From a bacterium SCSIO 12643 (GTDB taxonomy: Bacteria > Bacteroidota > Bacteroidia > Flavobacteriales_G > Salibacteraceae), in contig CP073750.1 of the NCBI GenBank assembly GCA_024398135.1, forward strand, positions 3,038,001 through 3,102,000: DNA of 64,000 nucleotides, written 5' to 3'. The notes below the pieces were generated by a model that worked only from the letters and a program-made list of their open reading frames with translations, did not search any database and was not told the origin of the DNA. Both the position numbers and the translations under genes were made by a program. How positions within the stretch are numbered: the stretch's first letter is position 1; each line of letters starts with the position of its first letter. Positions 41,854 to 50,510 of this stretch are shown piece after piece.

Positions 41854-44631
41854 GTGGAGATTACCTTTTTACAGAAATTTGCCAAAGAAATACATGAGAA
41901 GTATCCTGAGAAAGTGGATGATGTATGTTTTGTATTTCCGAGTAAACGTTCGGGCTTGTTTTTTAAAAAGGAACTGGCTAAACTTAAAAATGGAGCTTTT
42001 TGGGCTCCACAAATTCTGACTATAGAGTCGTTTATTGAAGAATTATCCGGATTAAAGATTATTGATCCTTTAGAACAGATTTTTCAGTTGTATCAAGTTC
42101 ACAGAAATGCGAAGATTCAACCTCAGTTAGAATTCGATAAGTTTATAGATGCAGCAAAAATCATTCTGGCTGATTTTAATGATATTGATATGGCTCTGGC
42201 CAATGCACATGATTTGTTTTCAAACGTTAAGGATTATGTGGAGTTAGAACATTGGGACCCGTCTGAAGCGGATCAGGAGAGTCTAACAAAAAAATATTTG
42301 GAAGCATTTCAAAATTTACCAAAGTATTATGACGCCTATCAATCTCAATTGTTGGAAGCCCATAAGGCTTATCAGGGATTGGTATATCGATATTTAAAGA
42401 AGCAAATTGAGTCAAATAAGCTGGATAGAATAAACAGGGTGACTCAGCAATGGAATTCGATTTATGTAGCTGGATTGAATGCCTTGACTCCTGCGGAAAA
42501 GTGGTTGATGGATTGGTTTGCACTTGAAGGGAAACTGCAAGTGTACTTTGAGGTGGAGAAACAAATGCTGGAGGATTCAGATCAGGAATCAGGTAAGTTT
42601 ATTCGCCAGTTTATCAAAGAAAAAAAAGAACCCGTAAAATGGTCTTTGGATTGGTTGTCTGATGCGGATAAAGATATTCATACCTATGCGGTGAATGGCA
42701 ATTTAGCTTTGGCGAGAACAGTCGGCAAATTGTTCAGAGATAATGCTGAATTGTCAAAGGGAAACGAAACAGCAATCATTTTAGCAGATGAAAATTTGTT
42801 AATGCCGGTTTTAGAATCCTTACCTCCTCAGATTGGTGAAGTCAATGTCACGTTGGGGTTTCCTCTGGGGCTAACCTCATTTATGAGTTTGGCTGAGCAG
42901 CTTTTTAGTATGCATAAGTTGGGGAGAAATCAATGGGGAACCTATCAGTTTTATTTTAAGGATGTATTGAAAGTAATTTCACATCCGGTTTTGGTTTCCA
43001 TTTATGGAAATCAAAGTGAGTTTGAAAAACTTCATCGAGCACTGGTGGATGAGAATAAAGTCTGGATAGATACCGATTTTATTGTGCAATGGATTTCAGA
43101 AAATGGGTCATTTATCGGATTAAAGGAAGCTTTTACGCATTGGAAAAAAGAACCATTAAAGGCTATAACATATTTAAATAAGATTATTGACCAATTTCAA
43201 TATAGAGTAGAAAAAAAGCAGGTTAAAGATGATGTTTTGTTAGAGCAGATGTACTTCTTTAAAACATCTATTCAGAAGTTTGAAAAGTATATTTCTCAGT
43301 TTGGTACCCAAATGAATCTGGATGGGATTCAAAGAGTATTTAAACAGGTTGTAGCGCCATTACAAGTACCATTTTCTGGTGAACCTTTGGCCGGGATTCA
43401 AATTATGGGGCTTTTGGAAACCAGATTGCTGAGTTTTAAAAACATTGTATTTGTATCGGTAAATGAAGGAATTATCCCTTCTAAAGGAGGGTTCCAAAGT
43501 TTTTTACCGTTTGCTTTAAGAAATGGTTTTGGAATTCAAACACATCAGGATCGGGAGTCATTATTTGCATATCATTTTTATCGTGTAACCTCGCAAGCTC
43601 AAAACATTCATTTATTATACGATACGACCACCGAAGGGGTAGGGAGTAGTGAAAAAAGTAGATTTATTCGACAAATTGAACAGGAGTGGCCGGAACGCAG
43701 TGAAAAAATTCAGTTTAGTAATCATATCGGGATATTTGAAAATGAACCTACTCATATAAATTCTACCATTGAGAAGTCCGAGCAGGTAATTCAGAATATT
43801 CGGTATTATTTAACTAGAAAAGGGCTTTCACCATCGGCATTGAATAATTATATGGAATCTCCTTTGGACTTTTATTATAAGAATGTTTTAGGAATACAGG
43901 AGCCTAACGTGATTGCCGAGGATGTAGAGCATAATGTATTTGGTACGATTGTACATGCTTGTTTAGAAGAGTTTTATACTCCATTTGAAAAGTATGTGTT
44001 AAAGCCTGAGGAGCTACGCGAAGCATTTAAGAATCTGGATCAAATCATCCATGATGAATTTATAAAGGAAATCCCGGTATATAAAAGTGGGAAACATTAT
44101 TTATCATTTCATGCGGTTCGTAATTATGTAAAACGATTTATCCAATTGGATATTGATTTTTTAGAAAAGCATGAGTTTCCAGTGACGCTGGATAAAAACG
44201 AATTAGAATTAAATGTGGTTGAACGAATCGATGGCATGGATATTCGTTTTAAAGGGTTTGCGGATAGGGTAGAAAGACGAAATGGAATTGTTCATATTAT
44301 TGATTATAAAACCGGTAGTGTAGAACAAAGAGATTTAAACGTATCGGATATTGAAGATTTGGAAGTGGGATATAAACCCAAATTTGTACAGTTGATGATG
44401 TATGCATGGTTAACTTCGAAACAGTTAAATACAGATACGATTATTTCCGGCATCTATACTTTACGTGCTACAGAACTAAAATTGCTAAAAGCAACTGTCA
44501 ATAAAGTCTCTGAGATTCGGACAGAGCAATTTGAACTATTTGATCAGTTTTTAAAATCAAAAATTTCAGAAATGCTAGATCCGAATGTGCCTTTAGAAAG
44601 GAATAAGGATTATACTTTTAATGTGTTCTAG
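41854..44631 (+). CDS. AddB-like PD-(D/E)XK nuclease/inactivated-helicase protein
   Basis: 925 residues, GTG start (41854). The N-terminal part keeps only the outline of a helicase (CFVFPSKRSGLFFKKEL in place of Walker A), as in AddB. The C-terminal nuclease domain (about 670-925) shows GTIVHACLEEFY, DRVERRNGIVHIIDYKTG (Asp-...-Asp-x-Lys) and the QLMMYAW helix, the RecB-nuclease pattern. I do not see the four-cysteine iron-sulfur cluster of Bacillus AddB. It would work with the AddA-like protein at 57696 in double-strand-break resection; the two genes lie 13 kb apart here. Confidence 0.82.
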   Translation: MEITFLQKFAKEIHEKYPEKVDDVCFVFPSKRSGLFFKKELAKLKNGAFWAPQILTIESFIEELSGLKIIDPLEQIFQLYQVHRNAKIQPQLEFDKFIDAAKIILADFNDIDMALANAHDLFSNVKDYVELEHWDPSEADQESLTKKYLEAFQNLPKYYDAYQSQLLEAHKAYQGLVYRYLKKQIESNKLDRINRVTQQWNSIYVAGLNALTPAEKWLMDWFALEGKLQVYFEVEKQMLEDSDQESGKFIRQFIKEKKEPVKWSLDWLSDADKDIHTYAVNGNLALARTVGKLFRDNAELSKGNETAIILADENLLMPVLESLPPQIGEVNVTLGFPLGLTSFMSLAEQLFSMHKLGRNQWGTYQFYFKDVLKVISHPVLVSIYGNQSEFEKLHRALVDENKVWIDTDFIVQWISENGSFIGLKEAFTHWKKEPLKAITYLNKIIDQFQYRVEKKQVKDDVLLEQMYFFKTSIQKFEKYISQFGTQMNLDGIQRVFKQVVAPLQVPFSGEPLAGIQIMGLLETRLLSFKNIVFVSVNEGIIPSKGGFQSFLPFALRNGFGIQTHQDRESLFAYHFYRVTSQAQNIHLLYDTTTEGVGSSEKSRFIRQIEQEWPERSEKIQFSNHIGIFENEPTHINSTIEKSEQVIQNIRYYLTRKGLSPSALNNYMESPLDFYYKNVLGIQEPNVIAEDVEHNVFGTIVHACLEEFYTPFEKYVLKPEELREAFKNLDQIIHDEFIKEIPVYKSGKHYLSFHAVRNYVKRFIQLDIDFLEKHEFPVTLDKNELELNVVERIDGMDIRFKGFADRVERRNGIVHIIDYKTGSVEQRDLNVSDIEDLEVGYKPKFVQLMMYAWLTSKQLNTDTIISGIYTLRATELKLLKATVNKVSEIRTEQFELFDQFLKSKISEMLDPNVPLERNKDYTFNVF

Positions 44632-44815
44632 AGAATTGGGCAAATAAAAAAACCAAAAGGAAACATCCGAGATTTTTGGGAGCAAGGAATAAAAAATAAA
44701 GATGTTTACTAATGGTTTGCTTATATAGACGTAAAAGAGCCGCTTATGGTTGTCGGCAAGCATAATATTTTTTTTGTCTAAGCTCAAATAAGAAAGAAAT
44801 ACTCTGCGTAAACCC

Positions 44816-45010
44816 TTATTCCGTGGGCTTTTTGAGTTTTTCAATAACAAATAGAGAAATAAAAGTTATTGTAGAAAAAATAACAATTAAAGACCCTAAA
44901 TCAAATAAATTCTCATTGGTTTCAACAGTTTGTGATGTGTCAGGAAGAGTGAACATGATCAATAATCCGATCACGAAAAAAACGATAGCAATAGCTCTAA
45001 AAAACTTCAT
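44816..45010 (-). CDS. Small two-helix membrane protein (64 aa)
   Basis: Unrecognised. Two hydrophobic helices (about 4-22 AIAIVFFVIGLLIMFTL and 39-57 LGSLIVIFSTITFISLFVI) joined by a polar loop, with a basic end (EKLKKPTE). ATG start, monocistronic, between the AddB-like gene and a T9SS cargo gene. The alternating hydrophobic and charged pattern looks like a real membrane protein rather than a chance ORF. Confidence 0.55.
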   Translation of the reverse strand: MKFFRAIAIVFFVIGLLIMFTLPDTSQTVETNENLFDLGSLIVIFSTITFISLFVIEKLKKPTE

Positions 45011-45145
45011 AGGTTATTTTGAGGGAAGTAACGAATCATTTAGGTGATTTATTATAAAAAATAGAGAAGTCCACTTGAAACTTTAATGTTTAAAGATTAA
45101 GATATGTACGGTACTTTATTATTATTTTAAATCATTCTGATTGTG

Positions 45146-45176
45146 TTGCATAAAACCTTAATAATTAATAGCTTTG
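45146..45176 (+). promoter_or_regulatory. Promoter of the T9SS cargo gene cluster
   Basis: TTG (45146-45148), exactly 20 nt, then TAGCTTTG (45169-45176), a perfect TAnnTTTG. It fixes the start codon of the next gene at 45203, because the alternative start at 45143 lies upstream of the promoter. Confidence 0.7.
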
Positions 45177-45202
45177 GAAAAAACCAATTATACTTAATTA
45201 TT

Positions 45203-47776
45203 ATGAAAAAGCAAATTTTAACCATTTTCGGAGCATTTATATGTTTAATATCCTCAACTTACGGCCAAGTTAATTTCCCTGATTATTTTAACGAATCTCC
45301 TTCAGAAACGTTTGTGTATACGCAAAATAAAGGACAACTTACTGATATGAATAAACAATTGGTAAATCATATTAAGTTTTATCATTGGTCTAATGCGCTT
45401 TCCGTATATCTCCATGATGGCGGAGAGGTAAGTTATACCACAGTAAGAATGGATAATGACAGTATAACACCCGATACTGTAACTAAAATAAATATGAATT
45501 GGGGTGGAGAGCTCGCATTGTGGAGTTCGCCAGTAAAATATGATGAAGTACCCGGGTATCAGAACTATTTTTTTAGCCATTGTCCGAATGGAGTTACAAA
45601 TGTGAAGAGTTACGAGCGTATTGTATATCCGTCTATATATTCAAATATCGATTTTCATTTTTATAGTAATGGACGTGGACTAAAGAATTATTTTGTCATC
45701 AAACCCGGGGGAAATCCGAATAATATTGAAATGGATTTTGACGGACATGATGATTTGGATGTGACCAACGGCTATTTAAAGATGATTATAGGAGGTGAAA
45801 AACTAATTTTTCCTACCGCTGTAGCGTATCAATTAGATCCGGGAAATAATATTGTTCCTGTAAATTGGCAACCTGTATTTGTAAAAGCATCTCCCAATAC
45901 GGCAAAAATTCAAACAGGAAGTTATAACCCTAATTTACCTTTAATTATTCAAATAGGAGCCCCGGTAACCACTCAAAGTTATCCACAGATTGATAATTTG
46001 GAATGGAGTAGTTATTATGGAGGGAATATCAATGCACAGATGTATAATTCAGATATAGACAGCAAAGGAAATTATTACCAGGCCGGAACTTCCTGGGCAG
46101 TCAACAATTTTCCGGTATCAGCTGGTGCTTATAGTTTTTATGGATACGATTATAAAGATGGGGTATTGGCAAAATTTGATGTTAATGGAGAGCGTAAATG
46201 GGCTACGTATTTTGGATCTCATGAAGCGGAACCTATTTTTATGGTAGGGATCAATAATGATGACCAGGTTTTTATGGCTGGGGAGACTTTTGGTGGATCA
46301 CAAAGCACCAATAGTTTACCATGGGGAAGTAGTCCTCCGGCCGGTGCATATGTAGATCAGATTGGTGGAGGTACCAGTAATACGGATTGGTTTGCGGCAC
46401 AAATAACAACAGATGGAACTGATGTTTTATGGAGTACCTATTTTGGTGGTCCGGAATTTGAATATTTCCATAATATAGATATTGACAACAGTAATAATAT
46501 TTATTTGGTGGGTACCGGTAAAAACTCGTCTCCATTAAAATTTAAAACTGGAGCTTTTAATGACAATACCAGTGGATCTTCTCAAAGTGGAGAAACCGGA
46601 ATGATTGTAAAATTTGATGCCCATCTGGCTTTAAACTGGGCATCACTGTTTCCCTTAACGACCAGTTTGTTTGATTGTTGTACTTCGATCAATGGTATAA
46701 CTCATGATGCTACAGGTAATGTATATATTGCGGGTAGAGCAATGGGAGGACTTAACACGGTGGACCCGGGAAATAATGCTTATTTTATTTCCAGCTTATC
46801 CAATAATACCAGCCAGGCTTTTATAGCCCAATTTGATCCCAATAATGCGCTGACATGGAGTACATATTTTGCAGACCCCAATAGTGTGAAGTCATCGGAA
46901 ATTGTGGATATAGCTATCTATAATAATTTGCTGTATCTAGGAGGCCGTACCGGTGATAGTGGATTTCCAACATTAGCGGGAGGAACGGCCTATTCGGAGT
47001 CGTTTCATGGTGTAGGAGCGAATCCTAAACCAGATGGTTTTATTGCACGTTTTAACACAAGCTCACATCAATTGGATTGGAGTACTTTTATAGGAGGAAC
47101 CGAAAATGATGACATTACCAGTGTTACATTGGATGATAGAGGGTATCTGTTTGTTTCAGGTAGAACTGAGAGCAATAATGTAAGTTATTTTAATGCCCCC
47201 AATTATTATTTTGAAAACAGTAATCAGGGAAATTCAGATGCGTATATCATGGCTTTTAAGCCGAATTTAACTCGAGTATGGTCTACTTATTATGGCGGAA
47301 ACAGATGGGATGCGTCTTTACAATTAAAAACGTATAATAATGATAAATTGTATTTTGGGAGTTTGATTAATTCGGTCAGTCCTACCTATCCGTTGGTAGA
47401 TTTAGGAGGGCAGGCATGGTTTGACAGCATTAAGGTAGATACATTAGGAGATGCGTGGATGTTGGGTCGATTTGATATTAGCCAGGTAGACCTGTTAACA
47501 TCGGTAAAAGAAGATAAAAACTCACACGGTAATGACTTAACTGTGTATCCAAATCCTGTCATGGATTTGTTACAAGTTGATCTTTCTGGCATCAAACAAA
47601 ACACCGACCTGTTAATTTCCATATTTGGTATTGATGGTAAATTGATTCAAATATTTTATCCTCAAAATATAGGAACTACCTATCAAATCAATGTAGAGGA
47701 TTTTGCCAAAGGAAGTTATTTATTAAAAGTGGTTTCGGATGAAAATATACAAGTACTTAAGTTTGAAAAATTATAA
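45203..47776 (+). CDS. Large secreted beta-propeller-type protein with T9SS sorting domain
   Basis: 857 residues. Signal peptide 1-20 (KKQILTIFGAFICLISSTYGQ), an N-terminal domain of about 250 residues (FVYTQNKGQL, NIDFHFYSNGRGLKNYFVI) of the kind found before SBBP-repeat propellers, then repeats of LxWSTYFGG with DxxxNIYLVGxT (about 270-760), and a sorting domain (LTVYPNPVMDLLQVDLSG to LKFEKL). It is exported by the T9SS; role unknown, adhesion is plausible. Its 231-bp sorting-domain DNA is almost identical to that of the next two genes. First of three tandem cargo genes with zero gap. Confidence 0.85.
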   Translation: MKKQILTIFGAFICLISSTYGQVNFPDYFNESPSETFVYTQNKGQLTDMNKQLVNHIKFYHWSNALSVYLHDGGEVSYTTVRMDNDSITPDTVTKINMNWGGELALWSSPVKYDEVPGYQNYFFSHCPNGVTNVKSYERIVYPSIYSNIDFHFYSNGRGLKNYFVIKPGGNPNNIEMDFDGHDDLDVTNGYLKMIIGGEKLIFPTAVAYQLDPGNNIVPVNWQPVFVKASPNTAKIQTGSYNPNLPLIIQIGAPVTTQSYPQIDNLEWSSYYGGNINAQMYNSDIDSKGNYYQAGTSWAVNNFPVSAGAYSFYGYDYKDGVLAKFDVNGERKWATYFGSHEAEPIFMVGINNDDQVFMAGETFGGSQSTNSLPWGSSPPAGAYVDQIGGGTSNTDWFAAQITTDGTDVLWSTYFGGPEFEYFHNIDIDNSNNIYLVGTGKNSSPLKFKTGAFNDNTSGSSQSGETGMIVKFDAHLALNWASLFPLTTSLFDCCTSINGITHDATGNVYIAGRAMGGLNTVDPGNNAYFISSLSNNTSQAFIAQFDPNNALTWSTYFADPNSVKSSEIVDIAIYNNLLYLGGRTGDSGFPTLAGGTAYSESFHGVGANPKPDGFIARFNTSSHQLDWSTFIGGTENDDITSVTLDDRGYLFVSGRTESNNVSYFNAPNYYFENSNQGNSDAYIMAFKPNLTRVWSTYYGGNRWDASLQLKTYNNDKLYFGSLINSVSPTYPLVDLGGQAWFDSIKVDTLGDAWMLGRFDISQVDLLTSVKEDKNSHGNDLTVYPNPVMDLLQVDLSGIKQNTDLLISIFGIDGKLIQIFYPQNIGTTYQINVEDFAKGSYLLKVVSDENIQVLKFEKL

Positions 47777-49117
47777 ATGAGGAGACTATTATTAGTAGGC
47801 ATTATATTACTTCTTGTACATAGGAGTTATGGACAGAACTGGCCGGATATTCAGCATTCTGATCATGCGGATGTACGTGGTTTATTTGCCGATACGTTAA
47901 CGGGAGATTTATATGTTTTACAGGGGGGGGGGGCTAATGCTTTAGTTATCCGACATCCTGATGGCAGTTATACGACACATCAAAATATTGGCCCAAAACC
48001 GGTTTTTGCAGGAATTCGGTACAAAGGGGAATTGTTTTTAGGTGGCACCGGAGGGTTAGTAAAATATGATTCTACGCTTCATGATTTTCAGTGGTTTGGG
48101 AATATTAATGGACAAATCTTAGATATGCTGGTAAAAGACGACAAGCTCTATGTTTTTGGGAATTTTAGTAAGGCGGATACGGTAAATTGTGAAAGTATGG
48201 CCATGTGGGATGGCGTCAAATGGAGTAGAGTCGATAATTATCCGGCAAGTATTCCTGAATTTGATTTATTGACTATAGCATGTGCAACATTTTATAAAGG
48301 AGAATTGTATGTAGGAGGTATTTTGTTTGATCAAATAAATGGGGGAAATGTGAGTGTAGTCCGTGGAAATGGAAGTACGTTTAAACTCGTCACAGATAGT
48401 TTACGTGGACCCTTTGATGCCGTAAATACGATGTTGATGCATAACGATACGTTGTATATGGGAGGTTTGTTTTATGAGGTATATGGCGCTCCCGGTAATT
48501 GTATTTTGGCCTGGGATGGCAATCATTTCCATCAGCTAGGTCAAGGGGTAACCAACCTGGATTTAGCACAGGTAATGGATTTGGAGATCTGGGAAAACCA
48601 ATTGGTCATGAGTGGGAATTTTAATTCGGTAGATAATATTTCAGCATCTAGAATAGCCATTTGGGATGGGCATAAATGGTGTGGTTTTGGAGGCGATTTT
48701 CAATCAGGTGTGGGAGCTTTAACCATACTTCGAGATACTTTGTTTGTTGGGGGAGGATTTAATGATATAGATGGAAATCCTCCGCATAATTTAACAAAAT
48801 GGAATGGGGGGAGTTATCGAGATACCTGTTCCTGGCCGGTAGGGATCTCAGAAAATGAGGTGCCGGAATTTAGGAGCGTGCAGATTTATCCAAATCCTGT
48901 CATGGATTTGTTACAAGTTGATCTTTCTGGCATTAAACAAAACACTGACCTATTAATTTCTATATTTAGTATTGATGGTAAATTGATTCAAACATTTTAT
49001 CCTCAAAATATTGGAACTACTTATCAAATCAATGTAGAGGATTTTGCCAAAGGGAGTTATTTATTAAAAGTGGTTTCGGGTAAAAATGTACAAGTACTGA
49101 AGTTTGAAAAATTATAA
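47777..49117 (+). CDS. Secreted propeller-type protein with T9SS sorting domain and poly-G tract
   Basis: 446 residues. Signal peptide 1-19 (MRRLLLVGIILLLVHRSYGQ), then repeats of LYVGGxF / MWDGVKWSRV / ILAWDGNHFHQLG, which resemble Kelch- or Rax2-like propeller blades, and a sorting domain from QIYPNPVMDLLQ. An 11-G run (47923-47933) encodes Gln-Gly-Gly-Gly-Ala near residue 50; any change of length other than by 3 would abolish the product. The ATG follows the preceding stop directly. Function unknown; a surface or released binding protein is likely. Confidence 0.85.
   Translation: MRRLLLVGIILLLVHRSYGQNWPDIQHSDHADVRGLFADTLTGDLYVLQGGGANALVIRHPDGSYTTHQNIGPKPVFAGIRYKGELFLGGTGGLVKYDSTLHDFQWFGNINGQILDMLVKDDKLYVFGNFSKADTVNCESMAMWDGVKWSRVDNYPASIPEFDLLTIACATFYKGELYVGGILFDQINGGNVSVVRGNGSTFKLVTDSLRGPFDAVNTMLMHNDTLYMGGLFYEVYGAPGNCILAWDGNHFHQLGQGVTNLDLAQVMDLEIWENQLVMSGNFNSVDNISASRIAIWDGHKWCGFGGDFQSGVGALTILRDTLFVGGGFNDIDGNPPHNLTKWNGGSYRDTCSWPVGISENEVPEFRSVQIYPNPVMDLLQVDLSGIKQNTDLLISIFSIDGKLIQTFYPQNIGTTYQINVEDFAKGSYLLKVVSGKNVQVLKFEKL
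47923..47933. repeat. Homopolymeric tract of 11 G inside a T9SS cargo gene
   Basis: Eleven consecutive G, in frame here; the corresponding tract in the downstream copy (49264-49273) has ten. Tracts like this change length by slipped-strand mispairing. Confidence 0.9.
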
Positions 49118-50457
49118 ATGAATAGAGCATTATTGGTATATGTTATTTTATTGCTGGCGCAAGTTAGCTATGGTCAGAATTGGCCCGATATTCAGCATCC
49201 GGATTATGCGGATGTACGTGGTTTATTTGCCGATACGTTAACGGGAGATTTATATGTTTTACAGGGGGGGGGGCTAATGCTTTAGTTATCCGACATCCTG
49301 ATGGCAGTTATACGACACATCAAAATATTGGCCCAAAACCGGTTTTTGCAGGAATTCGGTACAAAGGGGAATTGTTTTTAGGTGGCACCGGAGGGTTAGT
49401 AAAATATGATTCTACGCTTCATGATTTTCAGTGGTTTGGGAATATTAATGGACAAATCTTAGATATGCTGGTAAAAGATGATAAACTCTATGTTTTTGGG
49501 AATTTTAGTAATGCAGATACGGTAAATTGTGAAAGTATGGCGATGTGGGATGGCGTCAAATGGAGTAGAGTGGATAATTATCCGGCAAGTATTCCTGAAT
49601 TTGATTTATTGACTATAGTTTCAGCATTATTTTATAAAGGAGAACTGTATGTAGGAGGTATTTTGTTTGATCAAATAAATGGGGGAAATGTGAGTGTGGT
49701 CCGAGGAAACGGGAGTACATTTGAATTGGTCACAGATAGTTTACGTGGACCTTATGATGCGGTAAACACGATGTTGGTACATAATGACACCTTGTATATG
49801 GGAGGTTTGTTTTATGAGGTATATGGTGCTCCCGGTAATTGTATTTTGGCCTGGGATGGTAATCATTTCCATCAGTTAGGGAAAGGTGTAACCAATCTAG
49901 ACTTAGCACAAGTAACGGATTTGGAGATTTGGGAAGACCAATTGGTCATGAGTGGAAATTTCAACTCTGTGGATGGTATTTCTGCATCAAGAATAGCCAT
50001 TTGAGATAAGAATAAGTGGTGTGGTTTTGGGGGAAATATACAAAGTGCATTAGAAGCTCTAACTATACTTCGAGATACTTTGTTTGTTGGGGGAGGATTT
50101 AATGATATAGATGGAAATCCTCCGCATAATTTAACAAAATGGAATGGGGGGAGTTATCGAGATACCTGTTCCTGGCCGGTAGGGATTTCAGAAAATGAGG
50201 TGCCGGAATTTAGGAGCGTGCAGATCTATCCAAACCCGGCAAAGGATTTGTTACAAGTAGATCTTTCTGGCATTAAACAAAACACTGACCTATTAATTTC
50301 TATATTTAGTATTGATGGTAAATTGAGACAAACATTTTATCCCCAAAATATAGGAACTACTTATCAAATCAATGTAGAGGATTTTGCCAAAGGGAGTTAT
50401 TTATTAAAAGTAGTTTCGGGTAAAAATGTACAAGTACTTAAGTTTGAAAAATTATAG
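49118..50457 (+). pseudogene. Broken tandem copy of the 446-residue T9SS cargo gene
   Basis: The copy starts at ATG 49118 (MNRALLVYVILLLAQVSYGQ, signal peptide intact). Two lesions: the poly-G tract (49264-49273) has 10 G instead of 11, shifting the frame after about 50 codons, and TGG of the WDGHKW equivalent is TGA at 50002-50004. Beyond the TGA the frame runs to 50457 with an intact sorting domain. The internal pieces look like ORFs (49180-50004 and 50080-50457). A slippage event could restore the first lesion but the TGA would still remove the sorting domain. Confidence 0.9.
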
Positions 50458-50460
50458 TAT

Positions 50461-50491
50461 AAAAAAAGGGAGGCTTTTGGACCTCCCTTTT
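50461..50491. terminator. Bidirectional intrinsic terminator
   Basis: AAAAGGGAGG / CCTCCCTTTT with 8-nt loop, preceded by seven A; between the convergent T9SS pseudogene and pckA. Confidence 0.9.
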
Positions 50492-50510
50492 AAATATCTG
50501 ATATTGAATC

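Larger units (their letters stand above)
47546..50457 (+). repeat. Triplicated 231-bp T9SS sorting-domain segment and 1.34-kb tandem duplication
   Basis: The sorting-domain DNA occurs at 47546-47776, 48887-49117 and 50227-50457 with few differences. In addition the whole gene 47777-49117 is repeated at 49118-50457 (1341 and 1340 bp); bodies such as 47997-48120 and 49337-49460 are almost identical, while the signal-peptide regions differ. Confidence 0.92.

Noticed and set aside
49180-50004. Independent 274-residue gene starting at an internal codon
   Set aside because: It is the frame-shifted middle of the broken tandem copy 49118-50457. Its first residues are an out-of-frame reading of the signal-peptide region, and it ends at a nonsense TGA.
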